Origin: CALOBA01 sp942491465
GTDB taxonomy: Bacteria > Pseudomonadota > Gammaproteobacteria > Chromatiales > Chromatiaceae
DNA length: 64,000 nucleotides
Reading direction: 5' to 3'
NCBI GenBank assembly: GCA_942491465.1
Contig: CALOBA010000040.1
Span: forward strand, 1-64,000
How positions within the stretch are numbered: position 1 is the stretch's first letter; each line of letters opens with the position of its first letter. The translations under genes and the position numbers were made by a program. A model generated the notes under the pieces. The model searched no databases and was not told the DNA's origin. It saw only the letters and a program-made list of their open reading frames with translations. Of this stretch, positions 20,373-30,634 are shown one piece after another.

Positions 20373-21385
20373 GCGCTCGAAGATCCGCAGGTAGCTGAAG
20401 GCATCCAGGAGAGCCGGAACCCGATCCGGTTTCTCCTCGGGGTCACCCAGTCGATCAGCAGTAGCTTTTTGCTGCGCGTGCGGTCGAGGAAGTTCTTCGG
20501 GTGTTCCGAGGCCGTACCGTGAGCGGCGAGGACGAGTTGCCAGCGCTCAACGAACAAGGGTCGGTTGGTATTTTGAAACTGCTTGATCCCCGCGTCCAGG
20601 GAGCGTCCGGAGCTGACGCCCCTCGAGCAGACCGAGGTGGGACATGGGCTGGCAAACGACCCGAAGACCCAGCTCCTCACGCACCCGAAACGCCTGGTCC
20701 GTGTCTTCATAGCAGGCGTTCTGCATGCTCGCCGTCGAATCCATTCAAACTGCGCCATCGCTGCGACGACAACGCGATGGAGGCACCGGAGCAATAGTCC
20801 ACATCGCGACGATAGTTGGAAGGCGGGGTCCAGCGGATCCTCGAGATTGCCCCAATTCCATCCACTTGCGTCATCCCACATGATGCTGCCTGCCTCCTGC
20901 AGGCGCCCGTCCGGGTAGACGAGCTTCGACCCGACCAGGCCGATCCCCGGGTCTTCCTCCAGCGTGTCGATCAACTCGTCCAACCAGCCGGGCAAGGTCA
21001 CCGTGTCGTTGTTGAGCAAGACAAGGTAGCGGCCCCGGGCTTCGGCGGCGATGGCGTTGCAGTTGCGCAGGAATCCGAGATTCTGCGGATGCCGAATGCA
21101 GCGAACCCCAGGACCGCTGAGGTCGCCCAAGCGCGATGTTGCGTCAGTCGACCGATCATCGCCGATAAGGATCTCGATGCTGTAGTTGCTTCGGTGATGC
21201 AGCAGACTAACCAAGCAACTGAGCGTGTACCTGACCTGATTGTAGGCAGGAACAAGGATGGAGACATCGGGGCTTGCCGAGGAGAGCCGCTCGGTATTGG
21301 CCTGCATGTACCCCTCGAGCGCTGAAATCCAGCATGCTACTTCATCCTCGGTCGGTTCGGGAAGCTCGATCTCCTCGGCCGTCAC
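20291..21385 (-). pseudogene. GT2 glycosyltransferase segment of the same broken gene
   Basis: The frame from 21385 holds a typical GT2 domain: VSILVPAYNQVRYTLSCLVS, then the acidic motif LLNNDTVTLPGWLDELIDTL and SKLVYPDGRLQEAGSIMW. After about 20775 the sense frame changes (NACYEDTDQAFRVREELGLR is in another frame), and again near 20560-20450. The DxD-type acidic site looks complete, in contrast to the plus-strand paralogue. It lies between the WbsX-like domain upstream and the GT4 segment downstream. Confidence 0.65.
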
Positions 21386-21421
21386 GGGCAGCTGAAGCGG
21401 CGGAAATGTTCGCCGACCCAG

Positions 21422-22560
21422 TCAACCGTATCGGCGTCGTGCCAGTCTCATCGATAATCGGCAGTTGGCCAGCGGCGCCAGTGCGCTTGAACTGTTGGTC
21501 CTCACCGGTGCGGTTGAGGAACTCATAGCTGCAGCGGGCATCGGGTTCCAGGTAGGTGCCCTCGGCCCACTCGTTCCAAGCATTGATGAAGACCAGGCGC
21601 TGCTCGGGCGGAAGGTTCTCGATGGCGTAACGACATTGCCCCTCGAGCCAGTCGCCGTAGGACCCGGGCTCGCATCCATGAAAGACCCAACCATCGTTCT
21701 TGCGCGCGGAGTTGTCCCAGGCGGTGGTGACGCCGCGAAACCAAGGGTAGTCGACCGCCGGCTGCCGCAAGCTGCCCTCCGCCATGGCCCTGTAGTCCCA
21801 TACCGCGGCCCGCGGCATCGGCGTCGGCGAAGGGGCGAACTGCGGGTTGGCGCGTGCGCCATGCGTAGGGCGGAATTCAATGGCCCCGTCGAGCCCGTAG
21901 CGTCCGGGGTCCGGTGGTCTTGGCCTCGGAAGGATTGCACCATCACGATGAACAGTTCACCGATTCCTTGATCGATGCACCAATTCTGCCAGCGCTCCAC
22001 GGTCTCGCCCATATTCGGAAACAGCGCCGGCCGGTAGATGGAGAGAAGTGGCTTGGCGCCGACGCGAATATAGCGCTGATCGCGCAAGAACGGCTCGATG
22101 TCGCGGATGAACGCCAGATCGTCCTCGGGGGAATGCGCTTGATCAATCAGGATGCCGCTTTCGCGGATGCCCATCCCCACAGGTGCGGTCCATGGCTCGT
22201 TGGCCCAGTTGATGCAAAACGGAAGGTGGAGGCTCGGGTCGGCGAAATGGGTTTCGATCGGCCGGCGCAGGACGGTCCTCCCGCCAAACCAATAGTGGTG
22301 ATAGCAGAAGCCCGCGATCCCCTGCTCCTCGGCGAGTTCGATCTGGCGTTTCTGGATAGCGGGATTTCTCAGGTCGTAGTAGCCAAGCTCTCCCGGCAGC
22401 CGCGGCTGATAATGTCCTTGAAAGCGGGGCAGGGCGCGGGATGTGTTGTTCCATTCCGTGAAGCCCTTACCCCAGTTCTTGTCGTTTTCCGGTATCGGGT
22501 GAAACTGCGGTAGGTAGAAGGCAATGGCCCTGACCGTCGGATCGGGGTTGGGATGGGGGC
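21422..22560 (-). pseudogene. WbsX-like (GH99-type) domain of the same broken gene
   Basis: From about 22530 the frame reads AIAFYLPQFHPIPENDKNWG and GFTEWNN, the hallmark of the WbsX/glycosyltransferase-WbsX family related to GH99. It continues with FCYHHYWFGGR and FCINWANEPWT. Near 21880 the frame changes, and the end of the domain (LVFINAWNEWAEGTYLEPD) is read to about 21540 in the other frame. WbsX-like domains are common in O-antigen and exopolysaccharide multidomain proteins; their exact reaction is not well defined. It is linked to the GT2 segment downstream. Confidence 0.65.
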
Positions 22561-22634
22561 GCTCCTCCTGGTAATGCGGACCAGGTCGCTGACTGTCCAG
22601 GATTACCTGGCGAAAGGCGTTGGCATGGCCCCGC

Positions 22635-23324
22635 TCATTGGCCTCCGTGACCTGTGTCTGCGCCCCGCCGTCGCCCTCGGCGCCAACGCGCGAGCGCTCT
22701 TGCGCGGAAAAGCCGGGATCGAGCGAGGAGCCCGGTACGAGCCCCTGCGCAGCGCGCTTCTCGAAGATGGTGCAACAATGGGTTTTCGCCGCTCGCCGCG
22801 ATATCCGGATGCTGCTCGATGTACCAGCTGATGCGAACGTCCGGGCTCGGGTCATCCCCGCGCTTCCAGCCCGTTTCCAGCCAATACCATAGCGGATTGT
22901 TTCCGCGTACAATCACCTGGGGGTGCTGCTCGACATACCACTTCCAGTCGAATAGCCCCGACTTCAGCACCAGCTCGTAGGCATTTCTCTTGCGCCTGCG
23001 CTCACGTGGTTGCAGCGATGCCAGATCGCGCACCGCTCGTGCACCTTTCAGGGCCGGCTTCGTAAGCCGGTTCGACCAGCCATTTGATGCCTCGAAAATC
23101 GGCTTGGCAAGCGCCCAAATCTCGCTCGTCTGGATGGCGTCGAGCCGGTGCAGCAACTGATCGTGCTCGGAAAGATGACGCAAACCCAAATTCTCCTCTT
23201 CGACCGCATCGTAGGCGGCCTTCTTGGCCTGGTCGCGAAGAACGCCCAGTTGCTGTTCGCGTTGCTCGGCCAGCGCCGACGCTTGAATGCGCGCCGCGTC
23301 TACCTCGCGCAAGCGCTTCTCCAA
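22635..23324 (-). pseudogene. Coiled-coil and short-repeat linker of the same broken gene
   Basis: The N-terminal ~75 residues form a heptad-like coiled coil (EKRLREVDAARIQASALAEQ). They are followed by a linker and then two copies of a motif of the form WY-x-EQHP-x2-x2-(G/S)-x-NPL-x-(H/Y)-x-L, seen as WKWYVEQHPQVIVRGNNPL and SWYIEQHPDIAASGENPLL. Such repeats often separate catalytic domains in large glycan-building proteins. The frame joins the sulfotransferase-like part upstream near 23310 and the WbsX part near 22700 through frame changes. Confidence 0.55.
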
Positions 23325-24338
23325 GGGCGTTCGACGGCGCCTTCCAACTGGGCGACGCGGCTTTGCGTGTTGTGAAATGAGCTCGTCCTTCTCCCTGACA
23401 GTGAGTCGAGTTCGGCGAATCGGCCTTCGAAATCGCGCGTCTCCCCGAGCACGACGCTGCCGAGGGCGGCATCGGCGCGATCAAATTCCTCGCGAACGGT
23501 GTCGAGCTGGGCAATTGCCTCTTCGCAATTCGGTTCAGACGCCAGCTGCAACATCGCCTTGTATGTCTGCTTGATCCAAATCGGCAGGGTCGGGTTGTCG
23601 AGCACCGATGCGACGTCTTGGATCTGATGCCTGAGACGGCTGTCCAGAAAGGCGTCGATTTGGGCCTCGACATCGGCGGACTGCTTGGGCCATGAAAGCG
23701 CCAAGGCCTTCGATGCGCGGGCGACCACTTGACGCCAGTCGGCCAGTAGGTCGTCAAAGGAGAAGATCAGTCTCGGCAGGTCCCGTGAGCTGTGCTCGGC
23801 GTCCAGGACATGACGCAACCAGAGCATGTGCGCCTTGGGCGCGCTCATGGCGTTGCGCCGCCTAAGCGATGCAGATGATGGAGCGGGGCCACTTCGATGG
23901 GGAAGGTTGCGGATCGGAAGCAATACCCGGATGTCGGCAGAGAAACGGTCGAGGACTTGGCGCCAAAACGGAAGAAGACGGCAGATGCGCGGGTCTTTCA
24001 GTGCGAAAAAGTTCGATTCCTCGAAGTCCTGCTGAAGGTACTGCAGCAGGCGCGCCAGGAATTGATCCGCCGCCGGTGAGCTGATCCATTCCGGATTGAA
24101 TCGGCACCAGTCGTCCCACCTCGAGCCGGCCGATGCCAGTAGGTCCTCGTGCAGCGCATGCAGGTCCAGCGACTCCCAAAATCCTGAATCGTTTTCCCCT
24201 TTGACCGGGCCCATGAGCCGCTGAGGCAGGCCTGCGCCCAATCAGTTCGTGACGCGGGTGATGGCGGAGGTTCCGCTGCGATGCATACCCAGGATGAGAA
24301 GCGCACTGCGACGGTGTTCGCCCCGAGGATCGCGGCAT
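23300..24338 (-). pseudogene. Sulfotransferase-like domain, 5' end of the broken multidomain gene
   Basis: The start of the domain (LLILGMHRSGTSAITRVTN, about 24310-24254) is followed by an in-frame TGA. The frame continues from LGAGLPQRLMGPVKGENDSG through ALKDPRICRLLPFW to LWLRHVLDAEHSSR and IFSFDDLLADW. A short piece near 23850-23900 is in the wrong frame, with frame restored afterwards. It is paralogous to 15320-16219. The ATG at 24336-24338 is the likely start, but it is one frame off the LLILGMH strand, so there is another indel close to the start. It is divergent from nothing; dnaJ ends about 215 bp upstream on the same strand. Confidence 0.55.
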
Positions 24339-24554
24339 TATATCCTGCGACCCCAGTCGTTCCAGCTTGAGATGTTCCTGATGGAGAGGCGAGGTGGCTC
24401 ATCGTTTGGAGTCGAATGGTTGTTAGGAGGTCCCACCGCGCAGGATCTCCGCGGGTTGGCGTCAGAGGTCATCGAAGGCGTGATGATAGCAGGCAGCAAT
24501 CGGGGCTGGAGGGCGGGCTCAGGCGAGTAACAACCGACGGTAATGGAGGGCTGC

Positions 24555-25745
24555 TCATTTTGTGCGGGGCTCGGTCGCAGAGGCCGGACACCGCCGCCCC
24601 CAGGAAGTACCCCAGAGCCCCATCTTCTCAAAAAAGCTCTTCACGCCATCGAGCCAGCCGCTCGACTGCGGGCTGTGCCGCTCGCCGCCGGCGACAAAGC
24701 TCTCGTCGAGTTCGCGCAGCAGCTCGCGCTGGCGCTCGGTCATGTTGACCGGGGTCTCGATGGTGACGCGGCAGATGAGATCGCCGGTGGGGCCGCCGCG
24801 CACGGGCTTCACGCCCTTGCCGCGCATGCGGAACATGCGCCCGGTCTGGGTGCCCGCCGGCATCTTGAGCACGACCTTGCTCTCCAGCGTCGGCACCTCC
24901 AGCTCGCCGCCGAGGGCGGCGGTGGCGAAGCTGATGGGCACCTCGCAGTAGAGGTCGGCATCTTCGCGGGTGAAGATCGGGTGGTCTTGGACGTTGATCT
25001 GGACGTACAGGTCGCCTGGGGTGCCGCCCTGATCCGGCCGCTCACCTTCGCCGGCGAGGCGGATGCGGTCGCCGGTGTCGACGCCCGCGGGCACCTTGAC
25101 CGAGAGCGTCTTCTCCTCGCGCAACCGCCCCGAGCCACGACAGTGCCGGCAGGCCTCGTCGATGATGCTGCCCTTGCCGCGACACTGCGGACAGGTCTGC
25201 TGGATGGAGAAGAAGCCCTGCTGCATCCGTACCTGACCGCTGCCGTGGCAGGTGGGACATTCCTTGGGCTTGGTGCCGGGCTTGGCGCCACTGCCGCCGC
25301 AGTGGTGGCACTCCACCGAGGTCGGGAAGCGGATCTTGGCCTCTTTGCCGTTGACCGCCTCTTCCAGCGTCAGCGAGAGGTCGTAGCGCAGGTCGGCGCC
25401 GCGGAAGCCGCGGCGACCGCCGCCGCGACCCCCGAAGATGTCGCCGAAGACGTCGCCGAAGATCTCGGAGAAGTCGCCGCCGCCGAAGCCCCCCGGTCCG
25501 CCGGGGCCGCCGCCCATGCCGCTGACGCCGGCATGGCCGAACTGGTCGTAGGCGGAGCGCTTGCGCGGGTCGGTGAGGACATCATGGGCATCCTTGGCCT
25601 CCTTGAACTTGGCCAGGGCGTCGTTGTCGTCCGGATTGCGGTCGGGATGATATTTCATCGCCATCCGCCGGAATGCCTTCTTGATGTCCTGCTCGCTGGC
25701 GTTGCGGCCGACCCCGAGGACCTCGTAGTAGTCTCGATTCGACAT
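24555..25745 (-). CDS. dnaJ: Chaperone DnaJ (Hsp40)
   Basis: 396 residues. The J domain has HPD at 33-35, followed by a Gly/Phe-rich linker (about 75-115) and four CxxCxGxG zinc-binding repeats near 145-215, starting CHHCGGSG. It stimulates the ATPase of DnaK and delivers unfolded clients. The ATG at 25745 lies 4 bp after the dnaK stop, so the two are cotranscribed. The C-terminal ~20 residues after FFEKMGLWG are longer than usual, which may mean a recent change of stop codon near the damaged region. Confidence 0.97.
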   Translation of the reverse strand: MSNRDYYEVLGVGRNASEQDIKKAFRRMAMKYHPDRNPDDNDALAKFKEAKDAHDVLTDPRKRSAYDQFGHAGVSGMGGGPGGPGGFGGGDFSEIFGDVFGDIFGGRGGGRRGFRGADLRYDLSLTLEEAVNGKEAKIRFPTSVECHHCGGSGAKPGTKPKECPTCHGSGQVRMQQGFFSIQQTCPQCRGKGSIIDEACRHCRGSGRLREEKTLSVKVPAGVDTGDRIRLAGEGERPDQGGTPGDLYVQINVQDHPIFTREDADLYCEVPISFATAALGGELEVPTLESKVVLKMPAGTQTGRMFRMRGKGVKPVRGGPTGDLICRVTIETPVNMTERQRELLRELDESFVAGGERHSPQSSGWLDGVKSFFEKMGLWGTSWGRRCPASATEPRTK

Positions 25746-25749
25746 GACG

Positions 25750-27693
25750 TCAGCGCTTGTCGTCCTTCACCTCTTCGAACTCGGCATCGACGACATCGTC
25801 GTCGGGCTTGCCGCCCGCCGCACCGGCCTCGGGGCCGGGACCGGACTGGGGCCCGCCGGCGGCATCGCCGCCCTGCTGGGCGTACATGCGCTCGGCCAGC
25901 TTCGACGAGGCCTCGCCGAGGGTCTTGGTGGCGGCCTCGATGCGCTCCTGGTCCTCACCCTTCATGGCCTCTTCGACGTCCTTGATGGCGGACTCGATGC
26001 GATCCTTCTCGCCGGGCTCCAGCTTGTCCTCGCCCATGGTCTCGATGGACTTGCGGGTGGCGTGGACCATGCTGTCGGCCTGGTTGCGGGCGGCGACCAG
26101 CTCATGGAATTTGCGGTCATCGTCGGCATGGGCCTCGGCGTCCTTGACCATGCGGTCGATCTCGCCGTCGGACAGGCCGGAGCTGGCCTTGATGATGATC
26201 GACTGCTGCTTGCCCGTGGCCTTGTCCTTGGCGGATACGTGCAGGATGCCGTTGGCGTCGATGTCGAACTTGACCTCGATCTGCGGCACGCCGCGGGGGG
26301 CCGGCGGGATGTCGCTGAGGTCGAAGCGCCCCAGGGACTTGTTGCTGCCGGCGCGCTCGCGCTCCCCCTGCAGGACGTGCACGGTCACCGCGGTCTGGTT
26401 GTCGTCGGCGGTGGAGAACACCTGCTCCTTCGAGGTCGGGATGGTGGTGTTCTTCTCGATCAGCTTGGTCATGACGCCGCCGAGGGTCTCGATGCCGAGC
26501 GACAGCGGGGTCACGTCGAGCAGCAGTACGTCCTTGACGTCGCCGCCGAGCACGCCGCCCTGGATCGCGGCGCCGATGGCGACCGCCTCGTCGGGGTTGA
26601 CGTCCTTGCGCGGGGACTTGCCGAAGAAGTCCTCGACCTTGGCCTGGACCTTGGGCATGCGGGTCTGTCCGCCCACCAGGATCACCTCGTCGATCTCGCC
26701 GGCACCGACGCCGGCGTCCTTCAGCGCGATGCGGCAGGGCTCGATGGTGCGGTCCACCAACTCCTCGACCAGGGACTCCAGCTTGGCGCGGGTCAGCTTG
26801 ACGTTGAGGTGCTTCGGGCCGTTCTGGTCGGCGGTGATGTAGGGCAGGTTGATGTCGGTCTGCTGGCTGGAGCTGAGTTCGATCTTGGCCTTCTCGGCGG
26901 CCTCCTTCAGGCGCTGCAGGGCCAGCGGGTCGTTGTGCAGATCGACGCCCTGCTGCTTTTTGAACTCGCCGGCCAGGAAGTCGATGATGCGCAGGTCAAA
27001 GTCCTCACCACCGAGGAAGGTGTCGCCGTTGGTGGACAGCACCTCGAACTGGTGTTCGCCGTCGATCTCGGCGATCTCGATAATGGAGATGTCGAAGGTG
27101 CCGCCGCCCAGGTCGTAGACGGCCACCTTTTGGTCACCCCGGCGCTTGTCCATGCCGTAGGCCAGCGCCGCCGCGGTGGGCTCGTTGATGATGCGCTTGA
27201 CCTCGAGGCCGGCGATGCGACCGGCGTCCTTGGTGGCCTGGCGCTGCGAGTCGTTGAAGTAGGCCGGGACGGTGATGACCGCCTCGGTGATGGTCTCGCC
27301 CAGGTAGTCCTCGGCGGTCTTCTTCATCTTCTGCAGGATCTTCGCCGAGACCTCCGGCGGGGCCATCTTCTTGCCGTTGACCTCCACCCAGGCGTCACCG
27401 TTGTCGGCGGCGACGATGTTGTAGGGCACCATGTCCTTGTCCTTGGCGACCACCTGGTCCTGGAACCGGCGGCCGATCAGGCGCTTGATGGCAAACAGGG
27501 TGTTGCTCGGGTTGGTCACGGCCTGGCGCTTTGCGGACTGGCCGACCAGGACCTCGCCGTCGCTGCTGTAGGCGACGATGGACGGGGTGGTGCGATCGCC
27601 CTCGGCGTTTTCAATCACCTTGGCCTTGTCGCCCTCCATGACGGCGACGCAGGAGTTGGTGGTGCCGAGATCGATGCCGATGATCTTTCCCAT
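25750..27693 (-). CDS. dnaK: Molecular chaperone DnaK (Hsp70)
   Basis: 647 residues, full length. The N-terminal ATPase starts [20 protein letters not shown]. The phosphate-binding and connect motifs [13 protein letters not shown] and [14 protein letters not shown] are present, followed by the substrate-binding domain ([14 protein letters not shown]) and the acidic C-terminal tail ending [15 protein letters not shown]. It holds exposed hydrophobic peptides in an ATP-driven cycle with DnaJ and GrpE. It is preceded by a likely sigma-32 promoter at 27772-27800. Confidence 0.98.
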   Translation of the reverse strand: MGKIIGIDLGTTNSCVAVMEGDKAKVIENAEGDRTTPSIVAYSSDGEVLVGQSAKRQAVTNPSNTLFAIKRLIGRRFQDQVVAKDKDMVPYNIVAADNGDAWVEVNGKKMAPPEVSAKILQKMKKTAEDYLGETITEAVITVPAYFNDSQRQATKDAGRIAGLEVKRIINEPTAAALAYGMDKRRGDQKVAVYDLGGGTFDISIIEIAEIDGEHQFEVLSTNGDTFLGGEDFDLRIIDFLAGEFKKQQGVDLHNDPLALQRLKEAAEKAKIELSSSQQTDINLPYITADQNGPKHLNVKLTRAKLESLVEELVDRTIEPCRIALKDAGVGAGEIDEVILVGGQTRMPKVQAKVEDFFGKSPRKDVNPDEAVAIGAAIQGGVLGGDVKDVLLLDVTPLSLGIETLGGVMTKLIEKNTTIPTSKEQVFSTADDNQTAVTVHVLQGERERAGSNKSLGRFDLSDIPPAPRGVPQIEVKFDIDANGILHVSAKDKATGKQQSIIIKASSGLSDGEIDRMVKDAEAHADDDRKFHELVAARNQADSMVHATRKSIETMGEDKLEPGEKDRIESAIKDVEEAMKGEDQERIEAATKTLGEASSKLAERMYAQQGGDAAGGPQSGPGPEAGAAGGKPDDDVVDAEFEEVKDDKR

Positions 27694-27771
27694 AGTATGT
27701 TCTCCGAGTTGAATTCGTTGACGGGCCCGATGGCGGTATGGTGCCGCCGGCCCGCGCGGGATTGACGGTTC

Positions 27772-27800
27772 AGTTGGGGCAAAACCCTTTGCTTGTCAAG
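27772..27800 (-). promoter_or_regulatory. Putative sigma-32 promoter for dnaK-dnaJ
   Basis: Read on the minus strand, CTTGACAA (27793-27800) is followed 13 bp later by CCCCAACT (27772-27779). This is close to the heat-shock sigma factor consensus CTTGAAA, 13-15 bp, CCCCATNT. It lies about 80 bp before the dnaK start, with grpE ending just upstream. Confidence 0.6.
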
Positions 27801-27836
27801 CGTTCTAGGGGGCTGCCGTAAATGTTGCCCGATGGC

Positions 27837-28463
27837 TCAGCCGGCGGCCTGCGAGACCATGACCAGCGCCGGGCGCACCAGCCGGCCGTTGAGCAGATAG
27901 CCGCTCTGCACAACGCCGACGACGGTATTGGCCGGGACGTCGGCACGCGGCTGCATGGTCATGGCCTGGTGGTATTCCGGGTTGAAGGGCTCGCCCTCCG
28001 GGTCGACCCGCTCGACGCCGAACTTGCCCATCACGTCGGTGAGCAGCTTCAGCGTCAGGTCGGTGCCCTCGCGCAGCTTATCGATGTCGGCGGCCGGGTC
28101 GCGGGCCGCGGTCTGACCCAGCTCCAGGCTGTCGCGCACCGCCAGCAACTCCTTGACGAAGCCGTCGAGGGCGTACTTGTGCGCGTTCTCCAGCTCCTTG
28201 GCCTGGCGCCGGCCCATGTTCTCCATCTCCGCGCGCGTGCGCAGGAGCTGATCTTGGGTCTGATCGGCACGGGCGCGGGCGTCCTCCAGCAGCATGGTCA
28301 GCTCGGCCGGGTCGTCCACAGGCGCGTCGACCGCGTCGGCCACCAGGTTGTCGTCGGTGTCGCCGGCCGGGTCACCGCCGAAGGGCGTATCGGCGCCGGC
28401 GGCTCCGGCCGGGCCGGTCTGCTGCGGCTCGTTCAGGGCGTCTTCGTCTCGCTCCGGGTGCAT
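27837..28463 (-). CDS. grpE: Nucleotide exchange factor GrpE
   Basis: 208 residues starting at the ATG at 28461-28463; the frame extends upstream, but that part is Pro/Arg-rich and overlaps the spacer from hrcA. An acidic N-terminal tail of ~60 residues is followed by a long coiled coil (about 65-115) and the C-terminal beta domain with FNPEYHQAMTMQPRADV and TVVGVVQSGYLLNGRLVRPA, the GrpE signature. It releases ADP from DnaK. It lies between hrcA and dnaK. Confidence 0.95.
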   Translation of the reverse strand: MHPERDEDALNEPQQTGPAGAAGADTPFGGDPAGDTDDNLVADAVDAPVDDPAELTMLLEDARARADQTQDQLLRTRAEMENMGRRQAKELENAHKYALDGFVKELLAVRDSLELGQTAARDPAADIDKLREGTDLTLKLLTDVMGKFGVERVDPEGEPFNPEYHQAMTMQPRADVPANTVVGVVQSGYLLNGRLVRPALVMVSQAAG

Positions 28464-28542
28464 TGTCTGCCTCCTCTGATGACCGCCGGGCCGGCAAGCC
28501 GCGGCAGCGGGCCGTCGGGCGCGGGCGGCGGCGGTCGTTGGG

Positions 28543-29586
28543 TTACTGTTGTCTGAGCGCGGCCGCAAGCAGCCGGGCGGTGACGTCGACAACGGGGATC
28601 ACGCGCTCGTAGTTCATGCGCGTCGGCCCGATCACGCCGAGGACGCCCAAGGCCTGGTCCTCGACCCGATAGGTCGTGGTCACCAGGCTGCAGTCGTCGA
28701 GCAGTGCGTAGCCGGACTCGTTGCCGATGAAGATCTGCACGCCCTCCGCCGCGATGCAGCGGTCGAGCAGGTGCAGGATCTCACGCTTTTCGTTGAAGGC
28801 CTGAAACAGGCCCTTGAGCCGATCCAGGCTGGCCAACTCGTCGAAATCCATCAGATTGGTCTGGCCGGAGAGCAGGAAGTCGTCCTTATGCTCGGACGCC
28901 TCCACCAGCGACTGGGCCATCTCCACCGCGTCGTGCATGACCTGATCCATGTCCTCGTGCGCCCGCTTCAGGTCGTCGAGCAGGCGCTTGCGCACGGTGC
29001 GCATGTCCTGGCCGGTGAACATCTCGGTGAGCAGGTTCGCCGCCTGCACCAGCTGGGCCGGTGAGAACGGACGATCGGTGGCGATGATGCGGTTGTGGAC
29101 CTCGCCGTCTCCGGTGACCAGGATGGCCAGCACCTTGTTCTCCGACAGCGACAGCAGCTCGATCTGGCGGAAGACATCGCGCTCGTGCCGCGGCAGCATC
29201 ACCAGACCGGCCATCTGGGTGATCCCCGAGAGCATGCGCGAGGCGGTCTCCACCAGGGCGGAGGCGTCGGACATGCCCGACAGCTCCGCGCGTAGGGCGT
29301 CGACGTCCTGATCCTCCATGGGGCGGATCGTCAGCATACTGTCGACGAACAGCCGGTAGCCGAGCACCGTCGGGATGCGTCCCGCGGAGGTGTGGGGCGA
29401 GACCACCAGGCCCATCTCCTCCAGGTCCGACATCACGTTGCGCACCGTCGCCGGGCTCAGGTCCAGACCGGCATCCCGGGCCAAGACGCGCGAGCCCACG
29501 GGCTGACCGTCGCGGATATAGCGCTCGATCAACGCCTTCAGGAAGTGCATGGCGCGCTCGCTGATCTCGGACTGATGCTGCTGCAA
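28543..29586 (-). CDS. hrcA: Heat-inducible transcription repressor HrcA
   Basis: 347 residues. The N-terminal winged helix includes LIERYIRDGQPVGSRVLARD and VSPHTSAGRIPT, the family signature. The apparent start is TTG at 29584-29586, with no good ATG upstream. HrcA binds the CIRCE operator and blocks the operon until DnaK/GroEL capacity is exceeded. A CIRCE copy sits 53 bp upstream of the start, so it is autoregulated. Confidence 0.95.
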   Translation of the reverse strand: MQQHQSEISERAMHFLKALIERYIRDGQPVGSRVLARDAGLDLSPATVRNVMSDLEEMGLVVSPHTSAGRIPTVLGYRLFVDSMLTIRPMEDQDVDALRAELSGMSDASALVETASRMLSGITQMAGLVMLPRHERDVFRQIELLSLSENKVLAILVTGDGEVHNRIIATDRPFSPAQLVQAANLLTEMFTGQDMRTVRKRLLDDLKRAHEDMDQVMHDAVEMAQSLVEASEHKDDFLLSGQTNLMDFDELASLDRLKGLFQAFNEKREILHLLDRCIAAEGVQIFIGNESGYALLDDCSLVTTTYRVEDQALGVLGVIGPTRMNYERVIPVVDVTARLLAAALRQQ

Positions 29587-29638
29587 AGCGGGTGACCGTG
29601 GACTACCTGTTGGACGGCGGAAACTGGAAACTCTGCTG

Positions 29639-29665
29639 TTAGCACTCGCACTCAGCGAGTGCTAA
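29639..29665 (-). promoter_or_regulatory. CIRCE operator
   Basis: A perfect match to TTAGCACTC-N9-GAGTGCTAA. It lies between the predicted promoter (29674-29702) and hrcA and is the binding site for HrcA. Confidence 0.97.
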
Positions 29666-29673
29666 CCCCGACC

Positions 29674-29702
29674 AATCTATGAACTGACGCCCTACCTGTC
29701 AA
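29674..29702 (-). promoter_or_regulatory. Putative sigma-70 promoter of hrcA-grpE
   Basis: On the minus strand, TTGACA (29697-29702) and TAGATT (29674-29679) are separated by exactly 17 bp. CIRCE begins 9 bp downstream, overlapping the expected transcription start, so a bound HrcA would block initiation. Confidence 0.7.
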
Positions 29703-29843
29703 GGGTTGATCGCCCCTTGCCGGGACCGAACGCCCGACGGCGACGGCTTGCTTCGGGTATTGGGTCTCGTACAATCCGCCGTGGCCGCGTCGACGGCGCC
29801 GGCCACCCCGCCCCAACTACCCCCAACCTCCACCGAGCAGCCC

Positions 29844-30554
29844 ATGCGCATCAACGACCCGGATCACTACCGAACCGCCGACGAGCCCGAGATCATCGCC
29901 GAGCTGATCGACCTCCAGGGCGCCCGCGCCCTGGAGCTGGGCTGCGGCGCGGCGCGCATGACACGCCTGCTGGTGGAGCGTTTTGGCGCCGCATCGGTAC
30001 TGGCAACGGAGGTTGATCGGGTCCAGCACGAGAAGAACCTGCGCATCGCTGACCTGCCGCAGGTGCACTTTGCCCTCGGCGGTGCCGAGGCCATCGATGC
30101 CGCGGACGCGACCTTCGACCTGGTGTTCATGTTCAAGTCGCTGCACCACGTACCGACCCAATGGATGGACCAAGCCCTCGGCGAGATCCACCGCGTGCTG
30201 CGCCCCGGTGGGGCGGCCTGGTTCACCGAGCCCGTCTACTGGGGCCCCTTCAACGCCCTGCTGTCGATGATCCACGACGAGCGCGAGGCCCGCCAAGCCG
30301 CCTTCGATGCCCTGACCCGCGCCGTCGCGGGCGGCGCCTTCGCCAGCGCGGCCGAGGTCTTCTTCCAGTCCCCCGGCAGCTACGCGAGCTGGGACAGCTT
30401 TGCCGAGCGCTTCCTGGACGTCACCCATACCGCGCTGGATGTGGACGCCGCCGGCCGCGCCGCCATCCGCGCCGCCTTCGAGCGGCACATGACGCCCACC
30501 GGCGCCCATTTCCTGCGCCCGCATCGGGTGGATCTGCTGCGTAAAGCCGGCTGA
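29844..30554 (+). CDS. Class I SAM-dependent methyltransferase
   Basis: 236 residues from the ATG at 29844; the frame is open upstream to 29706, but that part is Pro/Thr-rich. Motif I is ALELGCGAARMTRLL, motif II the acidic VLATEVD, and motif IV FDLVFMFKSLHHVP, all of the methyltransferase-11 type. The later motif VLRPGGAAWFTEPVYWG is typical too. The substrate is unknown. It runs divergently from hrcA and is followed by a CoA-binding protein gene 80 bp downstream. Confidence 0.8.
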   Translation: MRINDPDHYRTADEPEIIAELIDLQGARALELGCGAARMTRLLVERFGAASVLATEVDRVQHEKNLRIADLPQVHFALGGAEAIDAADATFDLVFMFKSLHHVPTQWMDQALGEIHRVLRPGGAAWFTEPVYWGPFNALLSMIHDEREARQAAFDALTRAVAGGAFASAAEVFFQSPGSYASWDSFAERFLDVTHTALDVDAAGRAAIRAAFERHMTPTGAHFLRPHRVDLLRKAG

Positions 30555-30634
30555 TTGACGACTGTGGTTGACCGGCCGCCGCCCCCTCGGCCAGCATGCC
30601 CGGCCAATTCACCCAGCCTGCCGAGGACCAAGCC

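Noticed and set aside
24543..25985. Plus-strand 480-codon open frame
   Set aside because: It is antisense to dnaJ and the end of dnaK.
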